Made by a program: the position numbers and the translations under genes
The notes under the pieces: model-generated
Told to the model about the DNA's origin: nothing
The model's database searches: none
The model's input: only the letters and a program-made list of their open reading frames with translations
Assembly: GCA_016188005.1 (NCBI GenBank)
Contig: JACPIQ010000111.1
Coordinates: 1-33,909 of the forward strand
Length of the DNA: 33,909 bases
From: Candidatus Rokuibacteriota bacterium
Lineage (GTDB): Bacteria > Methylomirabilota > Methylomirabilia > Rokubacteriales > CSP1-6
Direction of reading: 5' to 3'
Part shown: piece by piece, positions 7,902 to 15,649 of the stretch
Position numbering within the stretch: the first letter of the stretch is position 1
Layout of the letters: each line of letters opens with the position of its first letter

Positions 7902-8413
7902 CCGAGCTTCCCTCCCGTCAGCTCCGCCGGCAGGATGAAGGCCACCGGGAGCGACCGCGTGTACGCCAGCTTGATCAGACCGTCGGCCTGCGCCTCGAGA
8001 TCGGCGATGGAGCGCGGCATGAGGTGGCGGATGTCGAGGGCGTCGAGGATGCGCGCGGCCGCCTGCCCCACCGGGACCTGGGCCGGGTTGAACTCGCCCA
8101 GGTCCCCGCGATGGCTCATGACGAGCACCACCGGGATCTGGCTGGCCACGTTCAGTGAGCCCAGCGTGTTCACGCAGTTCCCGAGCCCGCTGTTCTGCAT
8201 GATGAGGGCCCCCCGCCGGCCAGCCATGAAGGCCCCGGAGAGGAGGCCGAGCCCCTCCTCCTCGCGGCACACCGTGACCACCCGGCACTGGGAATCGCTC
8301 CAGAGCTGCTCGAGCACCTGGGTCACGATGTAGTCGGGGACCGTGGCGAAGAGCCGGATCCCGTTCCGGCGCAGCACGTCCGCCATGTGCTTCGACCAGT
8401 TCGCGTCTGCCAT
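7898..8413 (-). CDS. TPP-dependent decarboxylase, alpha (PYR-domain) subunit, sulfopyruvate/phosphonopyruvate decarboxylase-like
   Basis: A 171-residue N-terminal pyrimidine-binding (PYR) half of the split TPP enzyme. The catalytic glutamate of this fold is expected in VCREEEGLGLLSGA (near residues 48-61), and MQNSGLGNCVNTLGSL is the typical core of ComD-like proteins. Length matches ComD, the alpha subunit of sulfopyruvate decarboxylase. The ATG at 8411-8413 is preceded by an AGAGGAGGAG ribosome site (8421-8430), which rules out a longer open frame that continues upstream. It overlaps the beta subunit gene by four bases. Single-chain phosphonopyruvate decarboxylases carry both halves in one protein, so the split architecture favours the ComDE type. 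Confidence 0.85.
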   Translation of the reverse strand: MADANWSKHMADVLRRNGIRLFATVPDYIVTQVLEQLWSDSQCRVVTVCREEEGLGLLSGAFMAGRRGALIMQNSGLGNCVNTLGSLNVASQIPVVLVMSHRGDLGEFNPAQVPVGQAAARILDALDIRHLMPRSIADLEAQADGLIKLAYTRSLPVAFILPAELTGGKLG

Positions 8414-8505
8414 CGGTGGACTCCTCCTCTCTCCGGGCACGTTAGCGGCGGTTGCCGTCGAGGTCAAGCACCGCTCGAGGGCGAGCCGCCCGCCGCCTCC
8501 TGCCC

Positions 8506-9393
8506 TCACGGCGGCGCAGCGCCCGGCCGGCTCGCGTACCGCCGGTCGAGCTCGAGGTACCGCGGTGTGTCCACCACGGCCTCCCGCTCCTCGAACGAGG
8601 CCATGCGCTCGGCCAGAGCCGCGCTGTTGCCGTCGCGCTTGATGGCCGCCAGCACCTCTTCCATGGCCCGGATGGCGGCACGCTGGAGGTCGGACGGGAT
8701 GATCACGATGCGGTAGCCCCATGCGCGGAGCCGTTCGAGGGACACCAGCGGCGTCTTCCCGCCGAGAAACATGTTGATGAGCTGCGGGGCGCGGAGGCGC
8801 GCCGGGACAGCCTCGATCTGCGCCTCGGTCTGGGGCGCCTCCACGAACAGCATGTCCGCCCCGGCCTCGGCGTAGGCCTGCGCACGCGCCAGCGCGGCCT
8901 CGAACCCCTCGACGGCGATGGCGTCGGTCCGGGCGATGATCACCAGGTCGGGGTCGCTGGCGGCTTCCCGGGCCGCCCGGATCTTCTGCGCCATCTCCTC
9001 CACCGGGACGACCGACTTGTCGGCGTAGTGCCCGCAGCGCTTGGGGAAATGCTGGTCCTCGAGGTGGAAGGCCGCCACCCCGGCGCGCTCGAGCTCGCGC
9101 ACGGCGCGGCGCGCGCTCAGCGCATTCCCGTAGCCCGTGTCGGCGTCGGCGATGACCGGCACCTCGGACTGCTCGACGATGCGGGCCACGCGGTCGGCCA
9201 CCTCCACCAGGCCGAGCAGCCCCAGGTCGGGATAGCCCAGGCTCCGGGCGATGCCGCCGCCCGTGGCGTAGACGGCCGAGAACCCGGCGCGGCAGGCCAG
9301 GCGCGCCGAGAGTCCATCGTAGACGCCCGGCGCCACGATGATGTCCGGGCCCGCCAGGAGGCGGCGCAGGCGCGTCGAGGGCCGCATGCTCAT
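8506..9393 (-). CDS. PEP mutase/isocitrate lyase superfamily C-C lyase (2-methylisocitrate lyase-like)
   Basis: A 295-residue TIM-barrel enzyme of the isocitrate lyase/PEP mutase superfamily. The Mg-binding stretch ADADTGYGN is at residues 82-90, E112-D113 follows, and the flexible loop reads PKRCGH with the catalytic cysteine at C120. The KRCGH loop is characteristic of lyases that cleave a C-C bond (2-methylisocitrate lyase PrpB, dimethylmalate lyase). True PEP mutases have an EDK...NS loop instead. Substrate is probably a 2-hydroxy or 2-methyl malate/citrate-type acid, but prpC or prpD are not nearby. The ATG at 9391-9393 (MSMRPST) lies 19 bases after the flavoenzyme stop. The gene is followed at 92 bases by the decarboxylase alpha gene. 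Confidence 0.85.
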   Translation of the reverse strand: MSMRPSTRLRRLLAGPDIIVAPGVYDGLSARLACRAGFSAVYATGGGIARSLGYPDLGLLGLVEVADRVARIVEQSEVPVIADADTGYGNALSARRAVRELERAGVAAFHLEDQHFPKRCGHYADKSVVPVEEMAQKIRAAREAASDPDLVIIARTDAIAVEGFEAALARAQAYAEAGADMLFVEAPQTEAQIEAVPARLRAPQLINMFLGGKTPLVSLERLRAWGYRIVIIPSDLQRAAIRAMEEVLAAIKRDGNSAALAERMASFEEREAVVDTPRYLELDRRYASRPGAAPP

Positions 9394-9412
9394 GCTCCAG
9401 CCGCGGGAGGCA

Positions 9413-11356
9413 TCAGATGTGGCTCCCGGCCCAGGCCCCTTCGTAGAGGGCGTCGGCGATGATGCGCGGCTCGACGCAGTCCCCGACGGCGTGGACCTCG
9501 GGCACCTTCCGCCGGAGCAGCTCGAGCCACGTGGGCTCGGACATGGAGCCGCGCGCCACGATGACCAGCTCGGCGCCCACGGTCGCCTCGCGGCCGTCCT
9601 CCTCCACGAGCACGGCCCGGCCGTCCCGCACCTCGCGGATGTCGCAGCGGGTGCGGAACGCCACTCCCAGCCGTCGCAGGCGGGCCAGGAGCGGCCCCCG
9701 GTAGCTCGGCACCACGTCCCCGGCCAGATCCTCCGCGGGCGAGCGCGAGACCAGGGTGACCCGGTTGCCGCGCTCCGCCAGGAACTCCGCCGTCTCGCAA
9801 CCCATCTGCCTGCCCCCGAGCACAACCACCGCCAGGTCCCTGGCGGGCGGACGGCCCTCCAGCACTTCCCAGGCCGAGCGCACCTGGCCGGGCCGGGCCC
9901 CCAGCACCCGCTCCTCGACGGGGCGGGCGCCGGTGGCCACCACCACGGCATCGGCCTCTCCCTCGGCGAGCCCGTCGGGGCTGAAGGCCGTCGAGGTGGA
10001 CAGCTGCACCCCCGCCCGGAGCGCCTGGTTGACGAGGCAGCACCTCAACCACTCGATCTTGTCCTTGTGGGGAGGGAGCGCGGCCAGGTGGAGCTGGCCG
10101 CCGAGCTCGGCGCTCCGCTCGTACAGCGTGACGTGGTGGCCCCGCGCGGCCGCGGCGCGCGCGGCCTCGAGGCCGGCGGGGCCACCACCGACGACGATGA
10201 TGCGCTTGGGCGCCGCTGCCGGCCCCACGGCGGAGAACTCCCGCTCGCGCCCCGTCTCGGGATTCACCAGGCACCGGATGGGCCGCGCCCACAGCAGCGC
10301 CAGCCGGCAATGGTCACAGGAGATGCACGGGCGGATCTCGTCGTCCCTGCCGGCCGCGGCCTTGGCCGGCCAGTCGGGGTCGGCCAGCAACTGCCGGCCC
10401 AGCGCGATGAAATCGGCCTTCCCCTCGTCCAGGATCTCCTCGGCGAAGGCGGGGTGGCGGATCTCCCCCACGGCGATGACCGGCACGGAGACGCGCCCCT
10501 TGATGGTGGCGGCGTAGCCGGTGAGCCATCCCTCGGGACGAGCCATGGGGCTGGTGTCGGGCGGAGCCAGGGTGATCGGGGCAGTTCCGCCGATGGAGAC
10601 ATGGATGGCGTCCACGCCCCACGCCTCGAGCGCCTCCGCGATCTCCACGGCCTCCTCGATCCCGTAGCCGCCCTCGGCGCTCAGGCGGAAGAGCACCGGG
10701 AAGCGCGCGCCCACCGCCGCGCGGACCCGCCGGACCACCAGCCCGGCGAAGCGGCGGCGGTTCTCCGGGCTCCCGCCATAGGCGTCGGCGCGGCGGTTGG
10801 AGGCGGGGGAGAGGAACTCGTGGATCAGGTAGCCATGAGCGCCGTGGATCTCCACCGCATCGTACCCTGCGCGCCGGGCCCGGTCGGCGGCGCGGGCGTA
10901 CTCCTCCGCCACCGCCTCGATCTCCGTCACGGTCGCCTCCCGGGGGACGATGGAGGCGGCATCCTGGGCCACAGGCGACGGAGCCAGGAGGAAGCCACCG
11001 GTCACCGCCGGGTCGGCGCGGCCCCCGCCGTGATGGATCTGCAGCGCGACCTTCGCGCCCTGGCGGTGGACCGCCTCGACCAGCTCGAAGTGGCCGGGCA
11101 CGAGCCCGTCGCGGTCGATCCCGAGCTGGCAGACGAAGGCCTTGCCCTGCGGCGCGATGTAGGTGGCCTCCACGATGACGAGCCCCGCGCCGCCCGCAGC
11201 CCGGCGCGCGTAGTGCTCGACGGTGCGCGGGGTCACCGCCCCCGTCTCGGCGGCGAGCTGCACCACCATGGGTGCCATCACGACCCGATTGCGCAGCTCC
11301 ATGAGCCCGATCGTTCCCGGCGAGAAGAGCCGCGGGCGGGCCTTCGCTTCCCCCAT
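9413..11356 (-). CDS. NADH:flavin oxidoreductase, 2,4-dienoyl-CoA reductase-like (OYE barrel + 4Fe-4S + NAD(P)/FAD domain)
   Basis: A 647-residue multi-domain flavoenzyme. Residues 10-335 form an Old Yellow Enzyme TIM barrel binding FMN, with HGAHGYL (171-177) and the FLSPASNRRADAYGGS segment. A 4Fe-4S site follows at C344-x2-C347-x2-C350-x11-C362. From about 384 a dinucleotide-binding domain begins (VVGGGPAGLEAA), with a second Rossmann motif near 510. This layout is that of 2,4-dienoyl-CoA reductase and trimethylamine dehydrogenase. Such proteins pass electrons from NAD(P)H via FAD and Fe-S to FMN to reduce an enoate or enoyl thioester. The AGGAGG ribosome site (11363-11368) fixes the ATG at 11356. 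It is probably the first gene of the lyase/decarboxylase operon, and the substrate is not deducible. Confidence 0.88.
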   Translation of the reverse strand: MGEAKARPRLFSPGTIGLMELRNRVVMAPMVVQLAAETGAVTPRTVEHYARRAAGGAGLVIVEATYIAPQGKAFVCQLGIDRDGLVPGHFELVEAVHRQGAKVALQIHHGGGRADPAVTGGFLLAPSPVAQDAASIVPREATVTEIEAVAEEYARAADRARRAGYDAVEIHGAHGYLIHEFLSPASNRRADAYGGSPENRRRFAGLVVRRVRAAVGARFPVLFRLSAEGGYGIEEAVEIAEALEAWGVDAIHVSIGGTAPITLAPPDTSPMARPEGWLTGYAATIKGRVSVPVIAVGEIRHPAFAEEILDEGKADFIALGRQLLADPDWPAKAAAGRDDEIRPCISCDHCRLALLWARPIRCLVNPETGREREFSAVGPAAAPKRIIVVGGGPAGLEAARAAAARGHHVTLYERSAELGGQLHLAALPPHKDKIEWLRCCLVNQALRAGVQLSTSTAFSPDGLAEGEADAVVVATGARPVEERVLGARPGQVRSAWEVLEGRPPARDLAVVVLGGRQMGCETAEFLAERGNRVTLVSRSPAEDLAGDVVPSYRGPLLARLRRLGVAFRTRCDIREVRDGRAVLVEEDGREATVGAELVIVARGSMSEPTWLELLRRKVPEVHAVGDCVEPRIIADALYEGAWAGSHI

Positions 11357-11481
11357 GTCAAGCCTCCTGTTGGCCCGGCCTCGATGAGGCCAGCGCCCGG
11401 GCGGTGTGCGGTCGAGGAGTTTCGTCGTCATCGCGACCACGATCCGGCGGCGGGCCACGGCCTGCCCTTCCCCGCCCCGGC

Positions 11482-12369
11482 TCAGAGCCCGAGCCCGACC
11501 AGCCGCTCGGTGGGCGGCCGGAAGGCCCGGGCGGGCCACGCGAGGGCTGCGTCGAGCTGCGCCAGCATCGTGGGGGTGTCCGCGGGGACCCGCCCGCGCA
11601 CGTCGAGGAAGTTCGAGACGTGGTCCGAGAGCAGCGTCGTGGGCCCGTCGAGGTGCTGGATCAGCAGGCGGGTCTCGCGGAGCGCCTCCTGCGCCGACAG
11701 GAGGGTGAGCGCGCCGTCTCGCCATCGATCGTGCCAGGGCGTGCCCGGCTGCGGCACGAAGGTGCGCAGGCGGACGAAGGTGGGGGGCGCCTGGTTGAGG
11801 ACCTGCGCGCTGCCCAGCGCATGCTCGCGCCAGCGCTCGGCGCCCGCCAGGCCGACCATGAGGTACACCGAGAGCTCGATGCCGGCGCCCATGACGTGCC
11901 GGTAGGCCTCCACCGCCTGTTCGGGGGTCACGCCCTTGTTGATGGCGCGCAGGGTCGCCGCATCCCCGGACTCGAGGCCGGAATGGATGCGGGTGATGCC
12001 GGCCGCCGCCACCGCCCGCCACTGCTCCAGGGACTTCTTGACGAGGAACTTCGCCGACCCGTACATGGTGATGCGCTCGAGGTCCGGGAACCGAGCGCAG
12101 GCCGCCGCGCCGATGGCGACCAGCGTGGCGGCGGGCAGGACGGCGGTGTTGCCGTCGGCCAGGAAGATGGTCCGTACCCCGTGCGGGCCATACGCCTCGC
12201 GCGCCATGTCCAGGTCTTCGATCACCTCCGTCAACGGGCGCACCCGGAAGCTGCGCCCCTTGTACATGCCGCAGAAGGCGCACTTGTTGTGCGGGCACGC
12301 CAGGGTCGCCTGGATGATGAGCGATCCAGCCTCGCTCGGGGGCCGATAGACGAGACCTTCGTACCGCAC
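11482..12369 (-). CDS. Radical SAM protein with CX4CX2C cluster motif
   Basis: A 295-residue radical SAM enzyme. The cluster cysteines C25, C30 and C33 lie in ACPHNKCAFCGMYK, a CX4CX2C spacing rather than the usual CX3CX2C. The radical SAM barrel continues with FLADGNTAVLP, ITMYGSAKFL and IHSGLESGD, typical of the Elp3/MiaB/NifB-like (COG1032-type) fold. No B12-binding or C-terminal auxiliary cluster is seen. The start is GTG at 12367-12369 with a GGGAGG ribosome site at 12376-12381. It lies 125 bases upstream of the flavoenzyme gene in the same direction and may belong to that transcription unit. Reaction and substrate are unknown. Confidence 0.8.
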   Translation of the reverse strand: MRYEGLVYRPPSEAGSLIIQATLACPHNKCAFCGMYKGRSFRVRPLTEVIEDLDMAREAYGPHGVRTIFLADGNTAVLPAATLVAIGAAACARFPDLERITMYGSAKFLVKKSLEQWRAVAAAGITRIHSGLESGDAATLRAINKGVTPEQAVEAYRHVMGAGIELSVYLMVGLAGAERWREHALGSAQVLNQAPPTFVRLRTFVPQPGTPWHDRWRDGALTLLSAQEALRETRLLIQHLDGPTTLLSDHVSNFLDVRGRVPADTPTMLAQLDAALAWPARAFRPPTERLVGLGL

Positions 12370-12607
12370 GCGTACCCTCCCTCGGCCACGGAGACGGCCG
12401 GGCCCAGGACCCGGCGCCTGCCGGGCCCCTTCAATAGATACACCGACGCCGCCCCGATGGGTAGGCCGGTGACGGCCCCTGGTGGTCCCGGCGCGCCGGC
12501 GGGCTCGCCCCGCCGGGGGGCCGCCGGTTGCGTTCGAGACACGACCCCCCGTATGCTCCCGTCGAGACGGGCCGCCACGTCACCACGCCGAGTCGGGGAG
12601 AGGGGAC

Positions 12608-12859
12608 CTCAGCTGCCGGATCTTCCGCCACGGGACCCTCGCCTTCGAGGGACGCGTCAACACGCGGGAGATGAAGCGGCGCTGCGACGAGCTCGTTGGC
12701 TGGCTCTGCCGCCACAACCCCGTGCCGCCGGGAACGGTGCTCTCGACGGGCACGGGCATCCTGGTCCCCGACGAGCACGCGCTCGACGAGGGCGACATCG
12801 TCGAGATCGATCTCGAGAGGGTCGGCAGGCTCAGGAATCCGGTGCGGCGACTCCGCTAG
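12608..12859 (+). pseudogene. C-terminal remnant of a fumarylacetoacetate-hydrolase-family gene
   Basis: About 84 codons in one frame match the C-terminus of FAH-family hydrolases. A VFEG-like segment (LAFEGRVNTREMKRRCDELV) is followed by the conserved PPGTVLSTGTGI turn and the closing GDIVEIDLERVGRLRNPV strand. The metal-binding and catalytic N-terminal part (the ExE...D set) is missing, and no matching sequence was found in any frame upstream back to 12370. The upstream 238 bases (12370-12607) contain only GC-rich short palindromes. The stop at 12857-12859 sits 12 bases from the convergent end of the transporter binding-protein gene. I read this as a 5'-truncated relic, possibly left when the transporter operon or the radical SAM gene was inserted. 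A live short protein is unlikely. Confidence 0.65.
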
Positions 12860-12871
12860 CCCGGCGCGGCG

Positions 12872-14437
12872 CTACCTGGCGTCCTTCAGCGACAGCCAGA
12901 CGCCGACGATCTGCTCGGAGGACAGCGCCTGGAAGCCCACGCGCCTGCTCACCCCGTAGAGGTCCATCTGCTGGTACAGCGGCAGCACCGCGCCGTCGTC
13001 CAGCATGAGCCGCTGCGCCCTGGCGTAGATCTCCTGGCGCCGCTTCGGATCCACCGTGGTCTGCGCCTCGTCCATCATCCCGTCGAAGTCGGTGTTGTGA
13101 TGGTTCGCCAGCGGGTTGCCCGACCGGAACAGCGGGGTGAGCGTGCCGTCGGCGTCCCAGGTGGTGTTTCCCCAGCCGATGAGGTACATGGGGTTGGCCT
13201 TGTGGATGTAGACCATCTGGTTCAGGTAGGTGGTCCACTCGAAGGTGCGCACGCGGGCGCGGATGCCGGACTTGGTCAGCTGCCCCCCCACGGCCTCCGC
13301 CACCTCCTTGTCCTTGAGATAGCGCCCATCGGGGGAATTCAGCGTCAGGTCGATCCCGTTGGGGAAGCCGGCCTCGGCGAGGAGCTTCTTGACGCGGTCG
13401 GGGTCCTGCTTGACCGGCGCCAGCGACTTGTCGAAGCCGAAGTGCTTGCTGGTGAGCGGCGTGGCCGTGCGGATGGCCTGCCCCTCGAGGACCGTCTTGA
13501 TGATCTCGTCGGGGTTCACGGCGGCGATGATTGCCTGGCGCACCCGCTTGTCCTTGGTGGGCCCCTCCACCGGCCCCGCCGGCTTGTTGGCGGTGTCGAA
13601 CTGGTAGGTGTAGATGGGGATGAAGATGGTCCGCACGCTGGGCGCCTTGGAGATGTAGAGCTTGGGGTGCTTGTCGATGATCGGCACGAGGTGCGGCGGG
13701 ATGTTGACGGCGATGTCCACCTCGCCGGCCTGGAGCGCGGCCACACGCACGGCGTGCTCGGGGATCGGCCGGTAGACGATGGTCTTGACTTTCGGGGCGC
13801 CGCCCCACCACCGCTCGTTGGCCTCGAGCACGAGCTGGTCGTCCTTCGCCCAGCGGACGAACTTGTAGGGCCCCGTGCCCACCGGGTTCCGGTCGGCGAA
13901 GGTCTTGTCCTTGCCCGCGAAGTGCTTCGGCGCCATGACGGCGCCGCGCAGCGCCAGCTGGTTCTCCAGCGTCGGGAACGGCTTGCTGGTGACGATCCGC
14001 ACCGTGAACTTGTCCACCACCTGCACGGCGCTCACCAGGCGGAAGTTGCCGGCCTGCCGGTTGCCGAGCTTGGGATCGCGCAGGCGGTCCATGCTGAACT
14101 TGACCGCCTCGGCGTCGAACTCCTCGCCGTTGTGGAAGCGGACCCCCTGGCGCAGCTTGAACTCCCAGGTGGTGGGGGCAACGAGCTTCCACGAGGTAGC
14201 CAGCCACGGGATGATCTTGTTGTCCTTGTCCCGGAAGAGCAGCGTGTCATAGATGTTCAGCAGCACGTTGTAGGCGGGCGTCTCCTCGTGCCACTGCGGG
14301 TCGAGCGTCGTCGGGTCCACGCCCTGGGCAATGACGATCTTGCCCTGGGGCGCGGCCAGCGAGGGCACCGTCCACCCGAGCCCGATCACCGAGCACGCCA
14401 GGGCTACGCCGAGCGAGCGCACACCGAGTCGCTTCAT
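12872..14437 (-). CDS. ABC transporter substrate-binding protein, family 5 (dipeptide/oligopeptide type)
   Basis: A 521-residue periplasmic solute-binding protein of the DppA/OppA family. A Sec signal peptide covers residues 1-29 (MKRLGVRSLGVALACSVIGL..., cleavage near SLA-AP), and there is no lipobox. The mature part has the family landmarks WEFKLRQGVRFHNGEEFDAEAV and NPVGTGPYKFVRW. The ATG at 14435-14437 is chosen from an AAGGAG site eight bases upstream, although the frame stays open further. It is the third gene after dppB-like and dppC-like permeases. Family 5 proteins bind peptides, but many in soil bacteria take up glutathione, nickel or opines, so the ligand is uncertain. Confidence 0.92.
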   Translation of the reverse strand: MKRLGVRSLGVALACSVIGLGWTVPSLAAPQGKIVIAQGVDPTTLDPQWHEETPAYNVLLNIYDTLLFRDKDNKIIPWLATSWKLVAPTTWEFKLRQGVRFHNGEEFDAEAVKFSMDRLRDPKLGNRQAGNFRLVSAVQVVDKFTVRIVTSKPFPTLENQLALRGAVMAPKHFAGKDKTFADRNPVGTGPYKFVRWAKDDQLVLEANERWWGGAPKVKTIVYRPIPEHAVRVAALQAGEVDIAVNIPPHLVPIIDKHPKLYISKAPSVRTIFIPIYTYQFDTANKPAGPVEGPTKDKRVRQAIIAAVNPDEIIKTVLEGQAIRTATPLTSKHFGFDKSLAPVKQDPDRVKKLLAEAGFPNGIDLTLNSPDGRYLKDKEVAEAVGGQLTKSGIRARVRTFEWTTYLNQMVYIHKANPMYLIGWGNTTWDADGTLTPLFRSGNPLANHHNTDFDGMMDEAQTTVDPKRRQEIYARAQRLMLDDGAVLPLYQQMDLYGVSRRVGFQALSSEQIVGVWLSLKDAR

Positions 14438-14521
14438 GAGTGGATCTCCTTTCCTGCGCGCATGTCCGGCCTCGTTCGTCATGATGGCGGCGCCCTTCAG
14501 CATCACCTGCGCCCCCTCCCG

Positions 14522-15433
14522 TCAGACCTTCAGCCTCGGGTCGAGCGTGTCCCGGAGCCCGTCACCGAAGAGGTTGATGCCGAGCACGGTCACTAGGATG
14601 GCCAGGCCCGGGAACGTCGCGAGCCACCAGGCCGTCGAGAGGTAGACACGCCCGTCCGCGAGCATGCCGCCCCACGTCGGCGTCGGCGGCTGGACGCCGA
14701 GCCCGAGGAAGGACAGGGCCGATTCGATCACGATGACCCGGGCCATGTCCAGTGTCGCCACGACGAGCCAGGGAGTGAAGGCGTTGGGCAGCACGTGGCG
14801 GACGAGAATGCGCCCGTCGCGGCTGCCCAGCGCGATCGCGGCCTGGACGAACTCGCGCTCCCGGATCGAGAGCACCTCGCCCCGCACGACGCGCGCATAG
14901 ACCACCCACGAGGAGACGCCGATGACGATGATGATGTTCTGGAGGCTCGGGCCCAGCACGCCGATCACGGCGATGGCGAGGAGGATGAACGGGAAGGCCA
15001 GCTGGATGTCCGCCAGCCGCATGAACAGGTCGTCCACGCGCCCCCCGAAGTAGCCCGAGACCAGCCCGATGACCATTCCCAGCAGCCCCGAGATGAGGAC
15101 GGCCGCCAGCCCGACCAGGAGGGCGATGCGCGAGCCGTGGATGATCCGCGCCAGGATGTCGCGCCCGAGGTGATCGGTGCCGAGCGGGTGGGTGCGCCCC
15201 TGCGCATCCTGCCAGCCGGGCTCCCGGAGCCGCTGCCCGATGTCCTGCGCCAGCGGATCGAAGGGGGCCATCACCGGGGCGAGCGCGGCCGTCAGCGCCA
15301 CGATCGCCACCACCACGAAGCCGAAGAGCGCGGTGCGCCGCCGGGCCAGGCGGGTCGCCAGCATCAGCCACTCCCGCGCCGCGGGGGAGGCGGCGGGCGT
15401 CAGCACGAGGGAGCCGGCCCCGTCAGCCGCCAT
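14522..15433 (-). CDS. ABC transporter permease, DppC type
   Basis: A 303-residue inner-membrane permease with about six membrane helices. The N-terminal region carries the DppC/OppC hallmark FDPLAQDIGQRLREP...HPLGTDHLGRDILARI. The cytoplasmic coupling (EAA) loop is visible as REREFVQAAIALGSRDGRILVRHVLPNA, and the C-terminus ends FGDGLRDTLDPRLKV, the usual closing sequence of this family. It pairs with the DppB-like permease upstream to form the channel. The gene is separated from dppB by 208 bases that hold the three-copy 68-bp repeat. It is followed 84 bases later by the binding protein. Confidence 0.93.
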   Translation of the reverse strand: MAADGAGSLVLTPAASPAAREWLMLATRLARRRTALFGFVVVAIVALTAALAPVMAPFDPLAQDIGQRLREPGWQDAQGRTHPLGTDHLGRDILARIIHGSRIALLVGLAAVLISGLLGMVIGLVSGYFGGRVDDLFMRLADIQLAFPFILLAIAVIGVLGPSLQNIIIVIGVSSWVVYARVVRGEVLSIREREFVQAAIALGSRDGRILVRHVLPNAFTPWLVVATLDMARVIVIESALSFLGLGVQPPTPTWGGMLADGRVYLSTAWWLATFPGLAILVTVLGINLFGDGLRDTLDPRLKV

Positions 15434-15450
15434 GTGTTGGGTCCCCAGCC

Positions 15451-15649
15451 CGCCTGACTGTGGAGGCCACCACGCTGCGGCTCGGCCTCTTCGGGCCTTC
15501 GGCCCTCATCGTTCAGCTCGCCTCACTGTGGAGGACATCGCGCCGCGGCTCGGCCTCTTCGGGCCTTCGGCCCTCATCGGTCAGCTCGCCTCACTGTGGA
15601 GGCCACCACGCTGCGGCTCGGCCTCTTCGGGCCTTCGGCCCTCATCGGA
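15451..15649. repeat. 68-bp tandem direct repeat, 2.9 copies, between permease genes
   Basis: Three head-to-tail copies start at 15451, 15519 and 15587. The first two are 68 bases long and the third stops after 63. Copies 1 and 3 differ at two positions. Copy 2 differs from copy 1 at six positions, four of them clustered in the segment after CTGTGGAGG. Each unit contains a short palindrome GGGCC-TTC-GGCCC within a perfectly conserved 32-base core beginning CGGCTCGGCCTCTTCGGGCC. The third copy includes the stop codon of the dppB-like gene (15642-15644). The unit is not a multiple of three, there are no spacers between copies, and no further copy was noticed elsewhere in the window. Confidence 0.95.

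Noticed and set aside
7308-9393. Phosphonate biosynthesis locus (PEP mutase plus phosphonopyruvate decarboxylase)
   Set aside because: The mutase homologue has the KRCGH lyase loop with cysteine, not the EDK...NS loop of PEP mutase, and no phosphonate tailoring genes are nearby.
15451-15649. CRISPR array
   Set aside because: The repeats are directly adjacent with no unique spacers, and the unit is 68 bases. No cas genes are present.
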